Shown here in pieces: positions 7,844-15,499 of a DNA stretch of 44,382 nt. The first letter of the stretch is position 1, and each line of letters starts with the position of its first letter. A model generated the notes under the pieces. It was not told where the DNA came from and made no database searches. It was given only the letters and a program-made list of their open reading frames with translations. This stretch comes from a virus, in the IMG/VR virus record IMGVR_UViG_3300021130_000003, positions 1-44,382 of that record; one strand, given 5' to 3'. The position numbers were made by a program, and so were the translations under genes.

Positions 7844-8950
7844 TTAAATATATCTTTTAATATATTTTTTCGATTTGTATGAGTATGATAAATATATTGT
7901 TCTATTTATTTTTATTTCATATAATAAGTTTATTAATGATATATGTTTAGATTCAGATAAATCTTCTTTACCATAAGTGTGCTTTCTTGCTCTATTTATT
8001 TGTATATTAATATTATTAGGATCTTCTTTTATTTTTGTATCTATGAATTTATCAGCGTCTTCAGCAGTATCATACGGTCCTGTTATATCATATTCAAGAT
8101 TATCTTTTAACCATTTTTGAATTTTTTCTTTATTATTAGTATCAATTATATCTTGAGGGACACCAAAATATGAAACATTGCTTAAATTATAACCTATTAT
8201 AAAATGACGAACCACTAATTTATCAATAACTATATTAAAGAAAGCATCATAAGTAACAACATTACTATAATTTTTATATTTAACATAATATGTATTATTA
8301 TTAGGAGATATAAGTTTTATAACATATTGTTTTCCTAGTCTTGATTGTTTATAAGTATTAATACTATTAGAATCTTCATTTATTTTTTTATATTTTGCTT
8401 CTTTAGCTTCATCATAAGTCTTATATTCTCCAATCTTTTCTCCTTTATAATTTTTATTATATTTTTTAAAGTTATTTACTATTAAAGCATCATCAGCATA
8501 AGCTCCACTACCTAGAGCATTTAAAGATAAGACTTTAATAATATTTTTAATTTTACGATTATTTTTTTTATTATAAGTATTATAAATAAAATAATAGGTT
8601 GAATTATCGGGGAATGTTACTTTTAGTAAAAAATATTTATCTAGTGGTAACAGTTCATTATATCTAAAATCTTCTTCTCTAAGTTTTTTTAGTTCATTAT
8701 TAAAATCTTCATAGTTATCATATGCTCCTACTTTATTAAAACTTTTAATGTTGTTTTTATAATAATCAAGATTAAAGTCCTTACGTCTTGATGCATTTGT
8801 AAAATGATTCATTCCAAACGCTTTTGGAGAATTAAGATTATGATTTATTCCACTAACATACATACTCTCTCCATTATTAAATTCTATTTTTACTATAATA
8901 TATTTATTTCGAGGTAATTTTTCTTCCTCTTCATGTATTAACTTAAACAT
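7844..8950 (-). CDS. Repeat protein of unknown function with a leader-like C-terminus
   Basis: 368 aa. About three repeats of roughly 110 residues each start with a strand such as KYIIVKIEF, KYFLLKVTF or QYVIKLISP, then an N-x-T/S-YY turn and a closing GxYxxYxxA helix. No enzyme motif is visible. Residues about 333-345 read ISLINLLYEIKIN, closely resembling the N-terminal leader of neighbouring proteins but placed near the C-terminus. It may be a remnant of a fused gene or a C-terminal targeting signal. Confidence 0.65.
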   Translation of the reverse strand: MFKLIHEEEEKLPRNKYIIVKIEFNNGESMYVSGINHNLNSPKAFGMNHFTNASRRKDFNLDYYKNNIKSFNKVGAYDNYEDFNNELKKLREEDFRYNELLPLDKYFLLKVTFPDNSTYYFIYNTYNKKNNRKIKNIIKVLSLNALGSGAYADDALIVNNFKKYNKNYKGEKIGEYKTYDEAKEAKYKKINEDSNSINTYKQSRLGKQYVIKLISPNNNTYYVKYKNYSNVVTYDAFFNIVIDKLVVRHFIIGYNLSNVSYFGVPQDIIDTNNKEKIQKWLKDNLEYDITGPYDTAEDADKFIDTKIKEDPNNINIQINRARKHTYGKEDLSESKHISLINLLYEIKINRTIYLSYSYKSKKYIKRYI

Positions 8951-8952
8951 TG

Positions 8953-9789
8953 TTATTTATTTTCTGGTCTAGATGGGTTAGGAAAGTTAAAATTACCATT
9001 TTTAGTCATATGTCCTTCTATAGTAAAATATTTTTTACCTTTTATATTAGCTGAGCCTCCTTTTTTAATGGCTAATTTCATAGAAGACATTAATTGTGAA
9101 GCTAAGTTTTTTCTTTCAGGACCAAATGTTTCATAGAATTCTTGTTTAAATTTAGAATCTTTTACATTTTGGTCTAATTGAATTTTAAGAACATCAGGAA
9201 TATATAAAGCATTACCACCTGTAGATAATTTACCTCCATATTTTTTAATTAATTCTAGTTGTTGAGGAGTAAATTGGTAATCGGTAGCTATTGCTATTTC
9301 ATTTAGTTCTTTAGTTTCAATTTCATCGTTTTTATCTAAATAAAATGTATCTTTAATTTTACCGTTATATAAAGTTAATTTTATATCATCACCATCTGGT
9401 TTTTTTCCTATAATTTCTACTTTATCGCCTTTTTTGAATTTACCTAAATCTGCGGATAATGTAAATTTATCTCCTATACTAATAGTAGATACTTTAACTT
9501 CATCTAGTTTATATTCATTTATTTTTTCAAAGAATTTAGCAGAAGAATGTAGTAATTCTCCATTTCCCATATCTACAGTTAAATCAACTTCGTTCCCATT
9601 AGGTAGTTTAGTTATGCTTTTTATCGTGCCTGTTTCTGTTTTTTTAGTTTTAGGGTTGATAGTTGATACTTTATTTCCAATTTTAACTTCACCACCTTTA
9701 ATAGTTATTGTTTCAGGTTGGATTAATTTCCATGATTTATATCCTTTTAGACTTTCTTTAATTAATCTTTTTAGTCTTAAATTATTCAT
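8953..9789 (-). CDS. Unknown protein with amphipathic N-terminus and beta-barrel-like repeats
   Basis: 278 aa. It starts MNNLRLKRLIKESLKGY, and the first ten codons are the same as in the next gene upstream (9786-10586), pointing to a duplication that included the gene start. Residues 30-150 contain two barrel-like stretches (KIGNKVSTINPKTKK, GDKFTLSADLGKFKKGDKVE) reminiscent of KOW/SH3 modules. The C-terminal 100 residues (TPQQLELIKKYGG) are helical. Function unknown; a structural or capsid-internal role is possible. Confidence 0.62.
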   Translation of the reverse strand: MNNLRLKRLIKESLKGYKSWKLIQPETITIKGGEVKIGNKVSTINPKTKKTETGTIKSITKLPNGNEVDLTVDMGNGELLHSSAKFFEKINEYKLDEVKVSTISIGDKFTLSADLGKFKKGDKVEIIGKKPDGDDIKLTLYNGKIKDTFYLDKNDEIETKELNEIAIATDYQFTPQQLELIKKYGGKLSTGGNALYIPDVLKIQLDQNVKDSKFKQEFYETFGPERKNLASQLMSSMKLAIKKGGSANIKGKKYFTIEGHMTKNGNFNFPNPSRPENK

Positions 9790-10586
9790 GATTTATATAT
9801 TTTTAGTTTTAAATTTCCTGTTCCTTTAATAGTACGATGCCATTCATGTCTGGGTATAAATATTGGTTGATTCATAGAAGTGGGTAGTTGGTTTTCTAAT
9901 TGTATTTTCCAATCTGTTTTACCTATAATTTCAACTATTCTATCTTCATCATCACGGTGCCAAAGTTCTTCATTTCCTGAATAGTTATTTTCAAATACAC
10001 GTATGATTTCATTTTCATTAATGATATATTCAAAATACGGATTTTCAGGATGTTTATATACCCAAATATACCCCCCAGCGGTTTTTTGTAAACCAGCGGC
10101 ACAATTTCTAATTCCATTAATTTGGGTTTGTTCTTTAGCTTCTATCATAGATGGAAAAATTTCTAAAGGAGTTAAGGTTTTTGCTTCTATTTGAAGTATT
10201 TTTTTACCTACTTTATTTCTATAATTTTGTTTTAATTCTTTACCGTTTGCTTCCCATCTATCTAATTGAGATAAAGATTGTTTGATTTTAGTTTCTACAA
10301 ACTCCGGGACTTCTACTTCAACTTCTTTAGACTCACTTAAATTGTTATTATGACGAAAGTTTTTTAAACCTCCCTCATAATTTATATTTACGCCTTGTAA
10401 TACTTCTTCATCAGACAAATCATCTACCTCTTCGGAGTCTAGATCTGCCCATTGAACATCTTTTAACCAATCACGCATATCCTTTATCTCTTCCTTGCTA
10501 TAAGTTTTACCTTTATACCTTACTTCTCCTTTAATGGATTCTTTTAGTAGTTGTGTAATTAATCTTTTTAGTCTTAAATTATTCAT
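9786..10586 (-). CDS. Cupin-like protein, long paralogue
   Basis: 266 aa. It has an amphipathic N-terminus, an acidic region, then a C-terminal segment ending with WHRDDEDRIVEIIG, TDWKIQLEN and IFIPRHEWHRTIKGTG. This last segment is closely repeated in the 86-aa gene immediately upstream (10583-10843). Spaced WHRD and IPRxxWHR motifs in beta strands suggest a small cupin fold with histidine metal ligands; substrate unknown. The 4-nt overlaps on both sides indicate translational coupling. Confidence 0.6.
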   Translation of the reverse strand: MNNLRLKRLITQLLKESIKGEVRYKGKTYSKEEIKDMRDWLKDVQWADLDSEEVDDLSDEEVLQGVNINYEGGLKNFRHNNNLSESKEVEVEVPEFVETKIKQSLSQLDRWEANGKELKQNYRNKVGKKILQIEAKTLTPLEIFPSMIEAKEQTQINGIRNCAAGLQKTAGGYIWVYKHPENPYFEYIINENEIIRVFENNYSGNEELWHRDDEDRIVEIIGKTDWKIQLENQLPTSMNQPIFIPRHEWHRTIKGTGNLKLKIYKS

Positions 10587-10843
10587 AATTTATATATTTT
10601 TAGTTTTAAATTTCCTGTACCTTTTATTGCTCGGTGCCAAACTCCTCTAGGTATAAATATCTGTCCTTTAATCAAAACAGGTAAAGTATTATCAAGTTGA
10701 ACTTTCCAATCAGTAACTCCTATAGACTCTATTATCCTATCCTCATTGTCTCTATGCCACATTAATTCTATAGGGTCTATTTCTTGATTAAAAACCCTTA
10801 TTACAACACTTTCTTCGACTTCTAAATCCTTATAAGGTTTCAC
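10583..10843 (-). CDS. Cupin-like protein, short paralogue
   Basis: 86 aa. It contains LMWHRDNEDRIIESIG, TDWKVQLDN and IFIPRGVWHRAIKGTG, closely related to the last 75 residues of the following gene. This looks like a minimal one-domain cupin (IPxGxWH is typical of the second cupin motif). It probably arose by tandem duplication with the 9786-10586 gene. Function unknown. Confidence 0.6.
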   Translation of the reverse strand: MKPYKDLEVEESVVIRVFNQEIDPIELMWHRDNEDRIIESIGVTDWKVQLDNTLPVLIKGQIFIPRGVWHRAIKGTGNLKLKIYKL

Positions 10844-11082
10844 TTTTTACCTTTTTTAACCCACCAAATGCAAACATACTTTGTAGCATCGTTGTGTATT
10901 TCACCGTTGCCATTCCAGTCTATGTAATATTTACCTTCACAGAGTTGTTTTTCTTTGTTCCATTTAGCACAATTAGCACACATTGCTCCACCTTCAGGTA
11001 CAGTTTTAGCTGGTTGAAATCCATCTGGAAAATGTAGTTCAGATGATTTTTCTTTTTTTAGTATTTCTATTAGTTTTATCAT
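10840..11082 (-). CDS. Small four-cysteine protein with leader
   Basis: 80 aa from the ATG at 11082, chosen because MIKLIEILKKE then matches the leader pattern and the gene overlaps its upstream neighbour by 4 nt (ATGA). An ATG five codons further upstream also exists. The body has CANCAKW, then C 12 residues later, and CIWW near the end: a four-cysteine pattern seen in small phage proteins resembling high-potential iron-sulfur or zinc-knuckle proteins. The metal cannot be decided. Confidence 0.6.
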   Translation of the reverse strand: MIKLIEILKKEKSSELHFPDGFQPAKTVPEGGAMCANCAKWNKEKQLCEGKYYIDWNGNGEIHNDATKYVCIWWVKKGKK

Positions 11083-11453
11083 TTTGTTTTTCCCCATTTT
11101 GTACCTTTACCTTTTGTTTTACATCCTGCCGGAGTAGGTCGACAGGCTGGGTATTTAGCGCGTTTTTCGCCTTCTTTTCTACCACATGCTTTATATCCTA
11201 CTATTTCCCCATCTTTATGGATTGGAGCATTACAATCAACCCATCCACCTTCTTTACCAGGTGTACCTTTACGTTTAAACCATGTATGTAGAGTTTCTTT
11301 TTTTTCTTTTAAGTCTTTCCAAATATGGCCTTTACGACAACGAACTATAGCTCCAGATTTATAAGCCGAAGGTTTATCATATCTGCGATCTGCTATACGT
11401 TTACATCTGTCTTCATTTAATATTTCTGATAATATGTTAGTTAATTTTATCAT
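11079..11453 (-). CDS. DUF5872-like Cys/Lys-rich protein with leader
   Basis: 124 aa starting MIKLTNILSEILNED. The body has TLHTWFKRKGTPG, GGWVDCN, YKACGRKEGEKR and YPACRPTPAGC, a pattern I recognise as the short basic DUF5872-type domain found in phages and large viruses; biochemical role unknown. Spaced cysteines suggest zinc binding. Leader plus high basicity fits a DNA-associated internal virion protein. Confidence 0.65.
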   Translation of the reverse strand: MIKLTNILSEILNEDRCKRIADRRYDKPSAYKSGAIVRCRKGHIWKDLKEKKETLHTWFKRKGTPGKEGGWVDCNAPIHKDGEIVGYKACGRKEGEKRAKYPACRPTPAGCKTKGKGTKWGKTK

Positions 11454-11776
11454 ACTATTATTGGGCTAGAAGTAAATTGAGCTGTTAATACTGCTGGTGT
11501 TTGTTTTACACCTAATAATATTTGTTTAAATGATTCTTTAGTAAAAGGTTTAAAGGGGGCTGGGTCTATTTTTACTTTAATAGTTACTACATGGCGTGGG
11601 CTTGTAGTTTTATCATCTTGAGCTTCAATATCTACAATAGTAACACCTTTTATAGCACGTATATCAGATAAAACATCAGACATAGATCTTTCTTCAGTAT
11701 TAACTATTAATTTAGCTTCTACTTGATAAACATTTGGGTTAAATGAATCATTTAATATATTAGTTAATTTTATCAT
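11450..11776 (-). CDS. Unknown small alpha/beta protein with leader
   Basis: 108 aa starting MIKLTNILNDSFNPN; the acidic position of the usual (L/I)xE is Asp here, so cleavage is less certain. Residues 20-75 alternate strand-helix-strand (YQVEAKLIVN, VLSDIRAIKGVTIVDIE, RHVVTIKVKID), like a ferredoxin-like fold. No catalytic motif. Overlaps the next gene by 4 nt. Confidence 0.6.
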   Translation of the reverse strand: MIKLTNILNDSFNPNVYQVEAKLIVNTEERSMSDVLSDIRAIKGVTIVDIEAQDDKTTSPRHVVTIKVKIDPAPFKPFTKESFKQILLGVKQTPAVLTAQFTSSPIIV

Positions 11777-11788
11777 GTTTAATATATT

Positions 11789-12610
11789 TTACCAATATCC
11801 ACTAAAATTTGAGCCACCACCTAATGATTTCCAATATCTACCTATATGACAAGCCCAGTAACCTGGTTTAGTTTTATCATGTTTATCAGCACAATGTTGG
11901 CGTTTAGCAAACGCTTTTCGCGCTTTAGGGTCGCGAATTTTAACGGACAAATTTTGTCCACCACCTGCCGCGCCAAATGATACTTTCTTGATATTTTTGG
12001 TTTTAGGATCGCGAACATACACATAAAACTTTTTAGAACCACCACGATGAGGTTTATTTAACGGTGGGTGTTTTTCATCTTTAGATTCATTTAAATTTTT
12101 AATATCTTTTAAAACTAAATTAGCTAAAGTAGTAGGTAAATCTAATTTATATAAAATAGACATTACTTGAGTTTTATCTAGATCTTTTACTGGTCCAACT
12201 CCTGGATGTTCATTAGCGTATTTTATTACTTTTTCAGTCCAGGGAACTTGTTCTTCTTCAACCATAGGCATATCTAAAGGTACTTTTTTACCTTCAAATA
12301 AACCATATTCACCTAAATCGGATTCAGTTATTATTTCTTTATCAAGACCTGATATGTTTATAGCATTGCGAGAATACAAGTATCTAGCTTCAGCCCATAA
12401 ATCTAAAAATGCTTTTGAACTATAACGAAATGTATTTTCAGATAATGGTTTTTTATTATTAATATGATATTTCATATTTTCAGTAATGACTACTTCTAAA
12501 CTTTCATTTAGTTTAGGTGCTTTAGCGCATTTACCATTACATCCACAACCACAATCTGGTTTATGGTTTATTAATACTTCTTTAATTAGTTGTCTTAGGT
12601 TGTGTTTCAT
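11789..12610 (-). CDS. Unknown phage protein with cysteine motif and conserved GYWxC domain
   Basis: 273 aa. It starts MKHNLRQLIKEVL, followed by a cysteine cluster (CGCGCNGKC, residues 20-28). The C-terminal 70 residues contain KKFYVYVRDP, KKVSFGAAGGG, IRDPKARKAFAKRQHC and KPGYWACHIGRYW, a module that recurs in large tailed phages, with Cys/His spacing suggesting metal binding. Function unproven. Its 5' end overlaps the 57-aa gene at 12582-12755 in another frame. Confidence 0.62.
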   Translation of the reverse strand: MKHNLRQLIKEVLINHKPDCGCGCNGKCAKAPKLNESLEVVITENMKYHINNKKPLSENTFRYSSKAFLDLWAEARYLYSRNAINISGLDKEIITESDLGEYGLFEGKKVPLDMPMVEEEQVPWTEKVIKYANEHPGVGPVKDLDKTQVMSILYKLDLPTTLANLVLKDIKNLNESKDEKHPPLNKPHRGGSKKFYVYVRDPKTKNIKKVSFGAAGGGQNLSVKIRDPKARKAFAKRQHCADKHDKTKPGYWACHIGRYWKSLGGGSNFSGYW

Positions 12611-12755
12611 CGTTTTCTTTTATTTTAACGTCTTCGTTTAGAATGTTTTTTAATAACGATTCTAATAATAAAACATCTTGTTTATTATTCATGTCAGGGT
12701 ATCCTTTGGGAAATTTATATCCAAATTTTACAAAAAATTTATCAAATGTATCCAT
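12582..12755 (-). CDS. Small 57-aa protein overlapping both neighbours
   Basis: A 57-codon frame starting MDTFDKFFVKFGYKFPKGYP and ending ETQPKTTN. Its ATG overlaps the stop of the 160-aa gene (TAATG) and its last 29 nt overlap the start of the 273-aa gene. Translational coupling on the left and filling of an otherwise non-coding gap of about 140 nt support it as real. It contains LLLESLLKNILNED, similar to the leader motif. Function unknown. Confidence 0.6.
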   Translation of the reverse strand: MDTFDKFFVKFGYKFPKGYPDMNNKQDVLLLESLLKNILNEDVKIKENDETQPKTTN

Positions 12756-13237
12756 TATGCTTCTGGTGTTTCTTCTTTTGGTGTTTCTTCTTTTGGTGTT
12801 TCTTCTTTAGGAGCTGGAGGAACTTCTATTTCAGGTTCAACTTCTTTCTTTTCTACAGCTTGATTAGCATAATATAAAAGACGAGATATTGCTTCAGAAG
12901 CAAATTCTTCTTCACCTACATTTAAAAGATAATATTTTTTACCTGATACTTGTGCTATCCAACTTCTATCAGTATGAATAAGATAAAACATTTCACCATT
13001 AACTAATATAATTCTAAATGTTAATGGTTTAGGAGCTACCCAATGTATATCATCTACAAAAGTCTCATATTCTGGAGTTAGTAGAAGTACTAAAATGTCT
13101 CTAAACTGTGGGAATTCAGATAATATTGGAAATTTATCAGCATGAGAATCTGCCACGATAGCCGCAGCAGATACTTCAGGTTTATAAATTTTTTTAACTG
13201 ATGATTTGATTTTATCTTTTAATTCATTTTTAGTCAT
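12755..13237 (-). CDS. Unknown protein with KEETP repeat tail
   Basis: 160 aa. It has an amphipathic N-terminus (TKNELKDKIKSSVKK), a globular core about 25-130 (FRDILVLLLTPEYE, WVAPKPLTFRIILVNG, IHTDRSWIAQVSGKKYYLL), then a Glu/Pro tail with three consecutive KEETP units. The nucleotide repeat (ggtgtttcttctttt, three copies near 12768-12812) may vary in copy number. Function unknown; overlaps the next gene upstream by 8 nt. Confidence 0.6.
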   Translation of the reverse strand: MTKNELKDKIKSSVKKIYKPEVSAAAIVADSHADKFPILSEFPQFRDILVLLLTPEYETFVDDIHWVAPKPLTFRIILVNGEMFYLIHTDRSWIAQVSGKKYYLLNVGEEEFASEAISRLLYYANQAVEKKEVEPEIEVPPAPKEETPKEETPKEETPEA

Positions 13238-14258
13238 TGTTATCTTTTAGTTTAGATATGATCTTTTCAGTTAATCTAGCTTTTTGTTTAGTAGATGGAC
13301 CTTTACCAGCTCCATGTGCTTTAGCAGCTGCTACTGCTCCTGCTATTTTAGTGGCTGCTTTACCTGATTTGCCTTGTTTTTTAAGTTTACTAACAAGTTG
13401 ACCAAATGTTTCATCTATTTTATCTTCAGCTACTTTTTCAGCTTTCTTAGTAGCAATAGCGTACATTGCTGGTTTAGGACCTTTAAAAGTTTTCTTCATT
13501 GCTTTAACAATTTCTTCCTTCTTTTTCTTTTCAGCCAGAGTAAGATGTTTTTCGTTTAATGGTTTACCTTTTAAGTAATCATCAATTGTTTCTAAGTAGT
13601 CTTGGGCTATAGTTAATTTAGATAAAACCCACGGATCTAATTGTTCACCACTATCGATTTTTTTCATTAAATCTTCAACACTAGATTGAATAGACACTAA
13701 TTGTGAATGAGACATTTCTGTTTCTTCTTGAGGATCAGTAATGTTTTCTTCCATTTGTTTTTTATGACCACCTATACCAAATTCTTTTTTAAAATATCCT
13801 TTAGGTAAACCTTCTTCCATTTCGCCTTTAACAAGATTAGCATAATCAGCCATAGTAAGTGTTTTACCGTTAGCACTTAAAGAAGTTGCCTTTTCAGCAA
13901 CATCATGTAAGTTTATATCAGTACTAGCATCTTCACGAGCGTATTCTAACATACGAATAAATAATGGAATATCCATTTTAACTACATCAGAAGGATTAAT
14001 TTTATTTTCACGTTGTAGTAGATATTCTTTAGCGTTTATTTTGGGTGGAGTTTGAAGAGAAGATTTAACCATCTCTTTAATTTTGTCTTTATGCATTTGT
14101 TCAGTTTTTTTCTTAGCGTTTTTAATAGCACGACCACGCATTATTTTTTCAGCGTCTTTACCATATTTTGCAACAAAACTTTTTTTATCTTTTTTAAGAA
14201 TATCATAAATATAATCCGCGTTTTTAATCTCAGTTGGTGTTAAAAGACGTTTATTCAT
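13230..14258 (-). CDS. Lys/Ala-rich protein, probable internal head protein
   Basis: 342 aa. Basic N-terminal helix (RAIKNAKKKTEQMHKDKIKE), a middle region with VSIQSSVEDLMKKID and AQDYLETIDDYL, and a C-terminal third rich in Lys/Ala/Gly (KAATKIAGAVAAAKAHG). The tail resembles DNA-condensing proteins. It sits next to the histone H1-like gene (1 nt gap). I infer a DNA-binding, capsid-internal role; no enzyme motif is visible. Confidence 0.58.
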   Translation of the reverse strand: MNKRLLTPTEIKNADYIYDILKKDKKSFVAKYGKDAEKIMRGRAIKNAKKKTEQMHKDKIKEMVKSSLQTPPKINAKEYLLQRENKINPSDVVKMDIPLFIRMLEYAREDASTDINLHDVAEKATSLSANGKTLTMADYANLVKGEMEEGLPKGYFKKEFGIGGHKKQMEENITDPQEETEMSHSQLVSIQSSVEDLMKKIDSGEQLDPWVLSKLTIAQDYLETIDDYLKGKPLNEKHLTLAEKKKKEEIVKAMKKTFKGPKPAMYAIATKKAEKVAEDKIDETFGQLVSKLKKQGKSGKAATKIAGAVAAAKAHGAGKGPSTKQKARLTEKIISKLKDNND

Positions 14259-14259
14259 A

Positions 14260-14433
14260 TTATTTAGCTTTATCTTCAGCAGTTGATGCTTTACGATATT
14301 CTGATATTAGTTTTTTAAATTCACCTAATTTTTTACGAGCGCGACCATGAGCTGCTTTAGATTTTTCTGAATGTTCAAGTTTGAATAGATTGTAAAGCGC
14401 ATCCATTTTTTCAAATAACTCTTGTGTTTTCAT
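14260..14433 (-). CDS. Histone H1-like (Hc1-type) small protein
   Basis: 57 aa starting MKTQELFEKMDALYNLFK, then SKAAHGRARKKLGEF and KKLISEYRKASTAEDKAK. The GRARKxLxEFKKLxxEYRKxS pattern matches the short histone H1-like proteins of Bacteroidetes and the Hc1 family N-terminus, which bind and compact DNA. The gene lies between the Lys/Ala-rich protein and the frameshifted 127-aa gene. Its likely role is nucleoid or packaged-DNA compaction. Confidence 0.65.
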   Translation of the reverse strand: MKTQELFEKMDALYNLFKLEHSEKSKAAHGRARKKLGEFKKLISEYRKASTAEDKAK

Positions 14434-14437
14434 GTTT

Positions 14438-14641
14438 TTAAATTTTGTTTATTAAATATTTTATATAATCTATTATTTCACTTTTTTCAAATCCTTCATT
14501 CATCCAAGTTAATTTTAAAACACGTAAAGCACCAAATAATTGATTTAACTTACGCGTGTTTGCTGTTTCTTCAAAGCGATCTACAACATGTTTGGGTAGA
14601 ATTTTAGTGTTTGTTGGTTTATTAATAGTTATTTCTTGTAG
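14438..14641 (-). other. Out-of-frame continuation of the 127-aa gene
   Basis: After the T8 run (A8 on the coding strand) at 14642-14649 the frame offset by one base is open and reads LQEITINKPTNTK, containing the conserved leader core EITINKP, then DRFEETANTRKLNQLF, and ends at a TAA just before the histone-like gene. It has no ATG of its own, and a stop lies just upstream in its frame. It is best explained as the 3' part of the preceding gene, joined by slippage on A8, or split by a real or sequencing indel. Confidence 0.6.
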
Positions 14642-15005
14642 TTTTTTTTAATGATTCGGCTAAACCTTGATTAGCTGCTTTACCTTTACCTGGTTCAGCT
14701 ATATGGGCACGAGTGAAAAAAGTTATCGTATTACCAATTTGAGATAATAATTTTTTATCACCTAATTTTTCAGCTTCTACTTGAGCTTTATTTAAAGCAT
14801 CTTGTACTGCTTTTACTTCAGGTGAAATGTCATCACCTTCAGATCCCATGCTGGGTTCGTTGTTTGAAGTAAAGTCTGGAGCTGGTTCGGAGTTAAAGTC
14901 ATCATCTTCGATAGTATCTTCGCTTTTTTTCTTTTTAGCTTCGTCTAAATTATTTTCAGCCATAATCATTTCTTTGATTTTGGCTTTAAGTTCTGATTTT
15001 TTCAT
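14622..15005 (-). CDS. Acidic protein with amphipathic N-terminus, frameshifted near its end
   Basis: 127 aa as read, starting MKKSELKAKIKEMIMAENN, then an acidic low-complexity stretch and a helical part (EVKAVQDALNKAQVEAEKLG). The frame ends SLKKTTRNNY just after an A8 tract. Skipping one A gives SLKKLQEITINKP, which looks like the shared leader and continues for about 65 residues. The full product may therefore be about 190 aa. It is preceded by an ATATTTATA box 22 nt upstream. Probably virion internal. Confidence 0.62.
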   Translation of the reverse strand: MKKSELKAKIKEMIMAENNLDEAKKKKSEDTIEDDDFNSEPAPDFTSNNEPSMGSEGDDISPEVKAVQDALNKAQVEAEKLGDKKLLSQIGNTITFFTRAHIAEPGKGKAANQGLAESLKKTTRNNY

Positions 15006-15026
15006 TATGTTATTGTTTATATTTTG

Positions 15027-15035
15027 TATAAATAT
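15027..15035 (-). promoter_or_regulatory. ATATTTATA box (candidate late promoter)
   Basis: Minus-strand ATATTTATA lies 22 nt before the 127-aa gene start, in one of the few non-coding gaps of this region. Confidence 0.45.
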
Positions 15036-15036
15036 G

Positions 15037-15258
15037 TTAATTTTTCGTATTCTTCAATCGTTTACGCAAGTAAAAATATAAGCCAAAGAAAAGCCCCGAA
15101 AGGCAATAGAAAATTAAATCCGTAGTCCAATAAGAACCTGTCCATTTCATTACCAACGCAAAAAGCGCGTCGAACCCAAAAGGGTTGAAGAACATTGCTA
15201 TCATTAGGCATACGTGAACTGCTGTCTCTAAATTTATTTTTTTGCCTTTTATGGTCAC
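15037..15258 (-). CDS. Small membrane protein with two predicted TM segments
   Basis: 73 aa. Hydrophobic segments at about 14-32 (VHVCLMIAMFFNPFGFDALF) and 45-63 (DLIFYCLSGLFFGLYFYL) are followed by a basic tail RKRLKNTKN: a two-helix inner-membrane topology with a positive cytoplasmic end. Size and topology are compatible with a holin, but no family is recognised. A second overlapping frame (15062-15265) lacks such features and is rejected. Confidence 0.62.
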   Translation of the reverse strand: MTIKGKKINLETAVHVCLMIAMFFNPFGFDALFALVMKWTGSYWTTDLIFYCLSGLFFGLYFYLRKRLKNTKN

Positions 15259-15295
15259 CGTCCATAGATTTTAATTTAGTTAAATAATATGTAAC

Positions 15296-15499
15296 CTATT
15301 TATCTTCTTCTTGTTTATTTTTTTTAGATTTAGATTTAATTTCTTCAATCTTAATTTCTTCTTCATGATCTGGTACTATTTCAGCTTCAGACATTGGAGA
15401 AATAGTAACTTGATTTACTGAATAATCACGTGTAACTATGGTTTGTCCTGTTTGAGTATGAGTAGTAAGAGATTGTTCCCAAGGTTTTAAAGTATTCAT
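15296..15499 (-). CDS. Small unknown protein with Lys/Glu-rich tail
   Basis: 67 aa. The N-terminal half (TLKPWEQSLTTHTQTGQTI) is Thr-rich; the C-terminal half is charged (EEEIKIEEIKSKSKKNKQEE). It overlaps the GAF-like gene upstream by 4 nt, so it is probably translated with it. No recognised family. Confidence 0.55.
   Translation of the reverse strand: MNTLKPWEQSLTTHTQTGQTIVTRDYSVNQVTISPMSEAEIVPDHEEEIKIEEIKSKSKKNKQEEDK

Noticed and set aside
15062-15265. 67-aa frame overlapping the two-TM gene
   Set aside because: Different frame, no membrane-protein pattern, no coupling to neighbours; the 73-aa frame is better.
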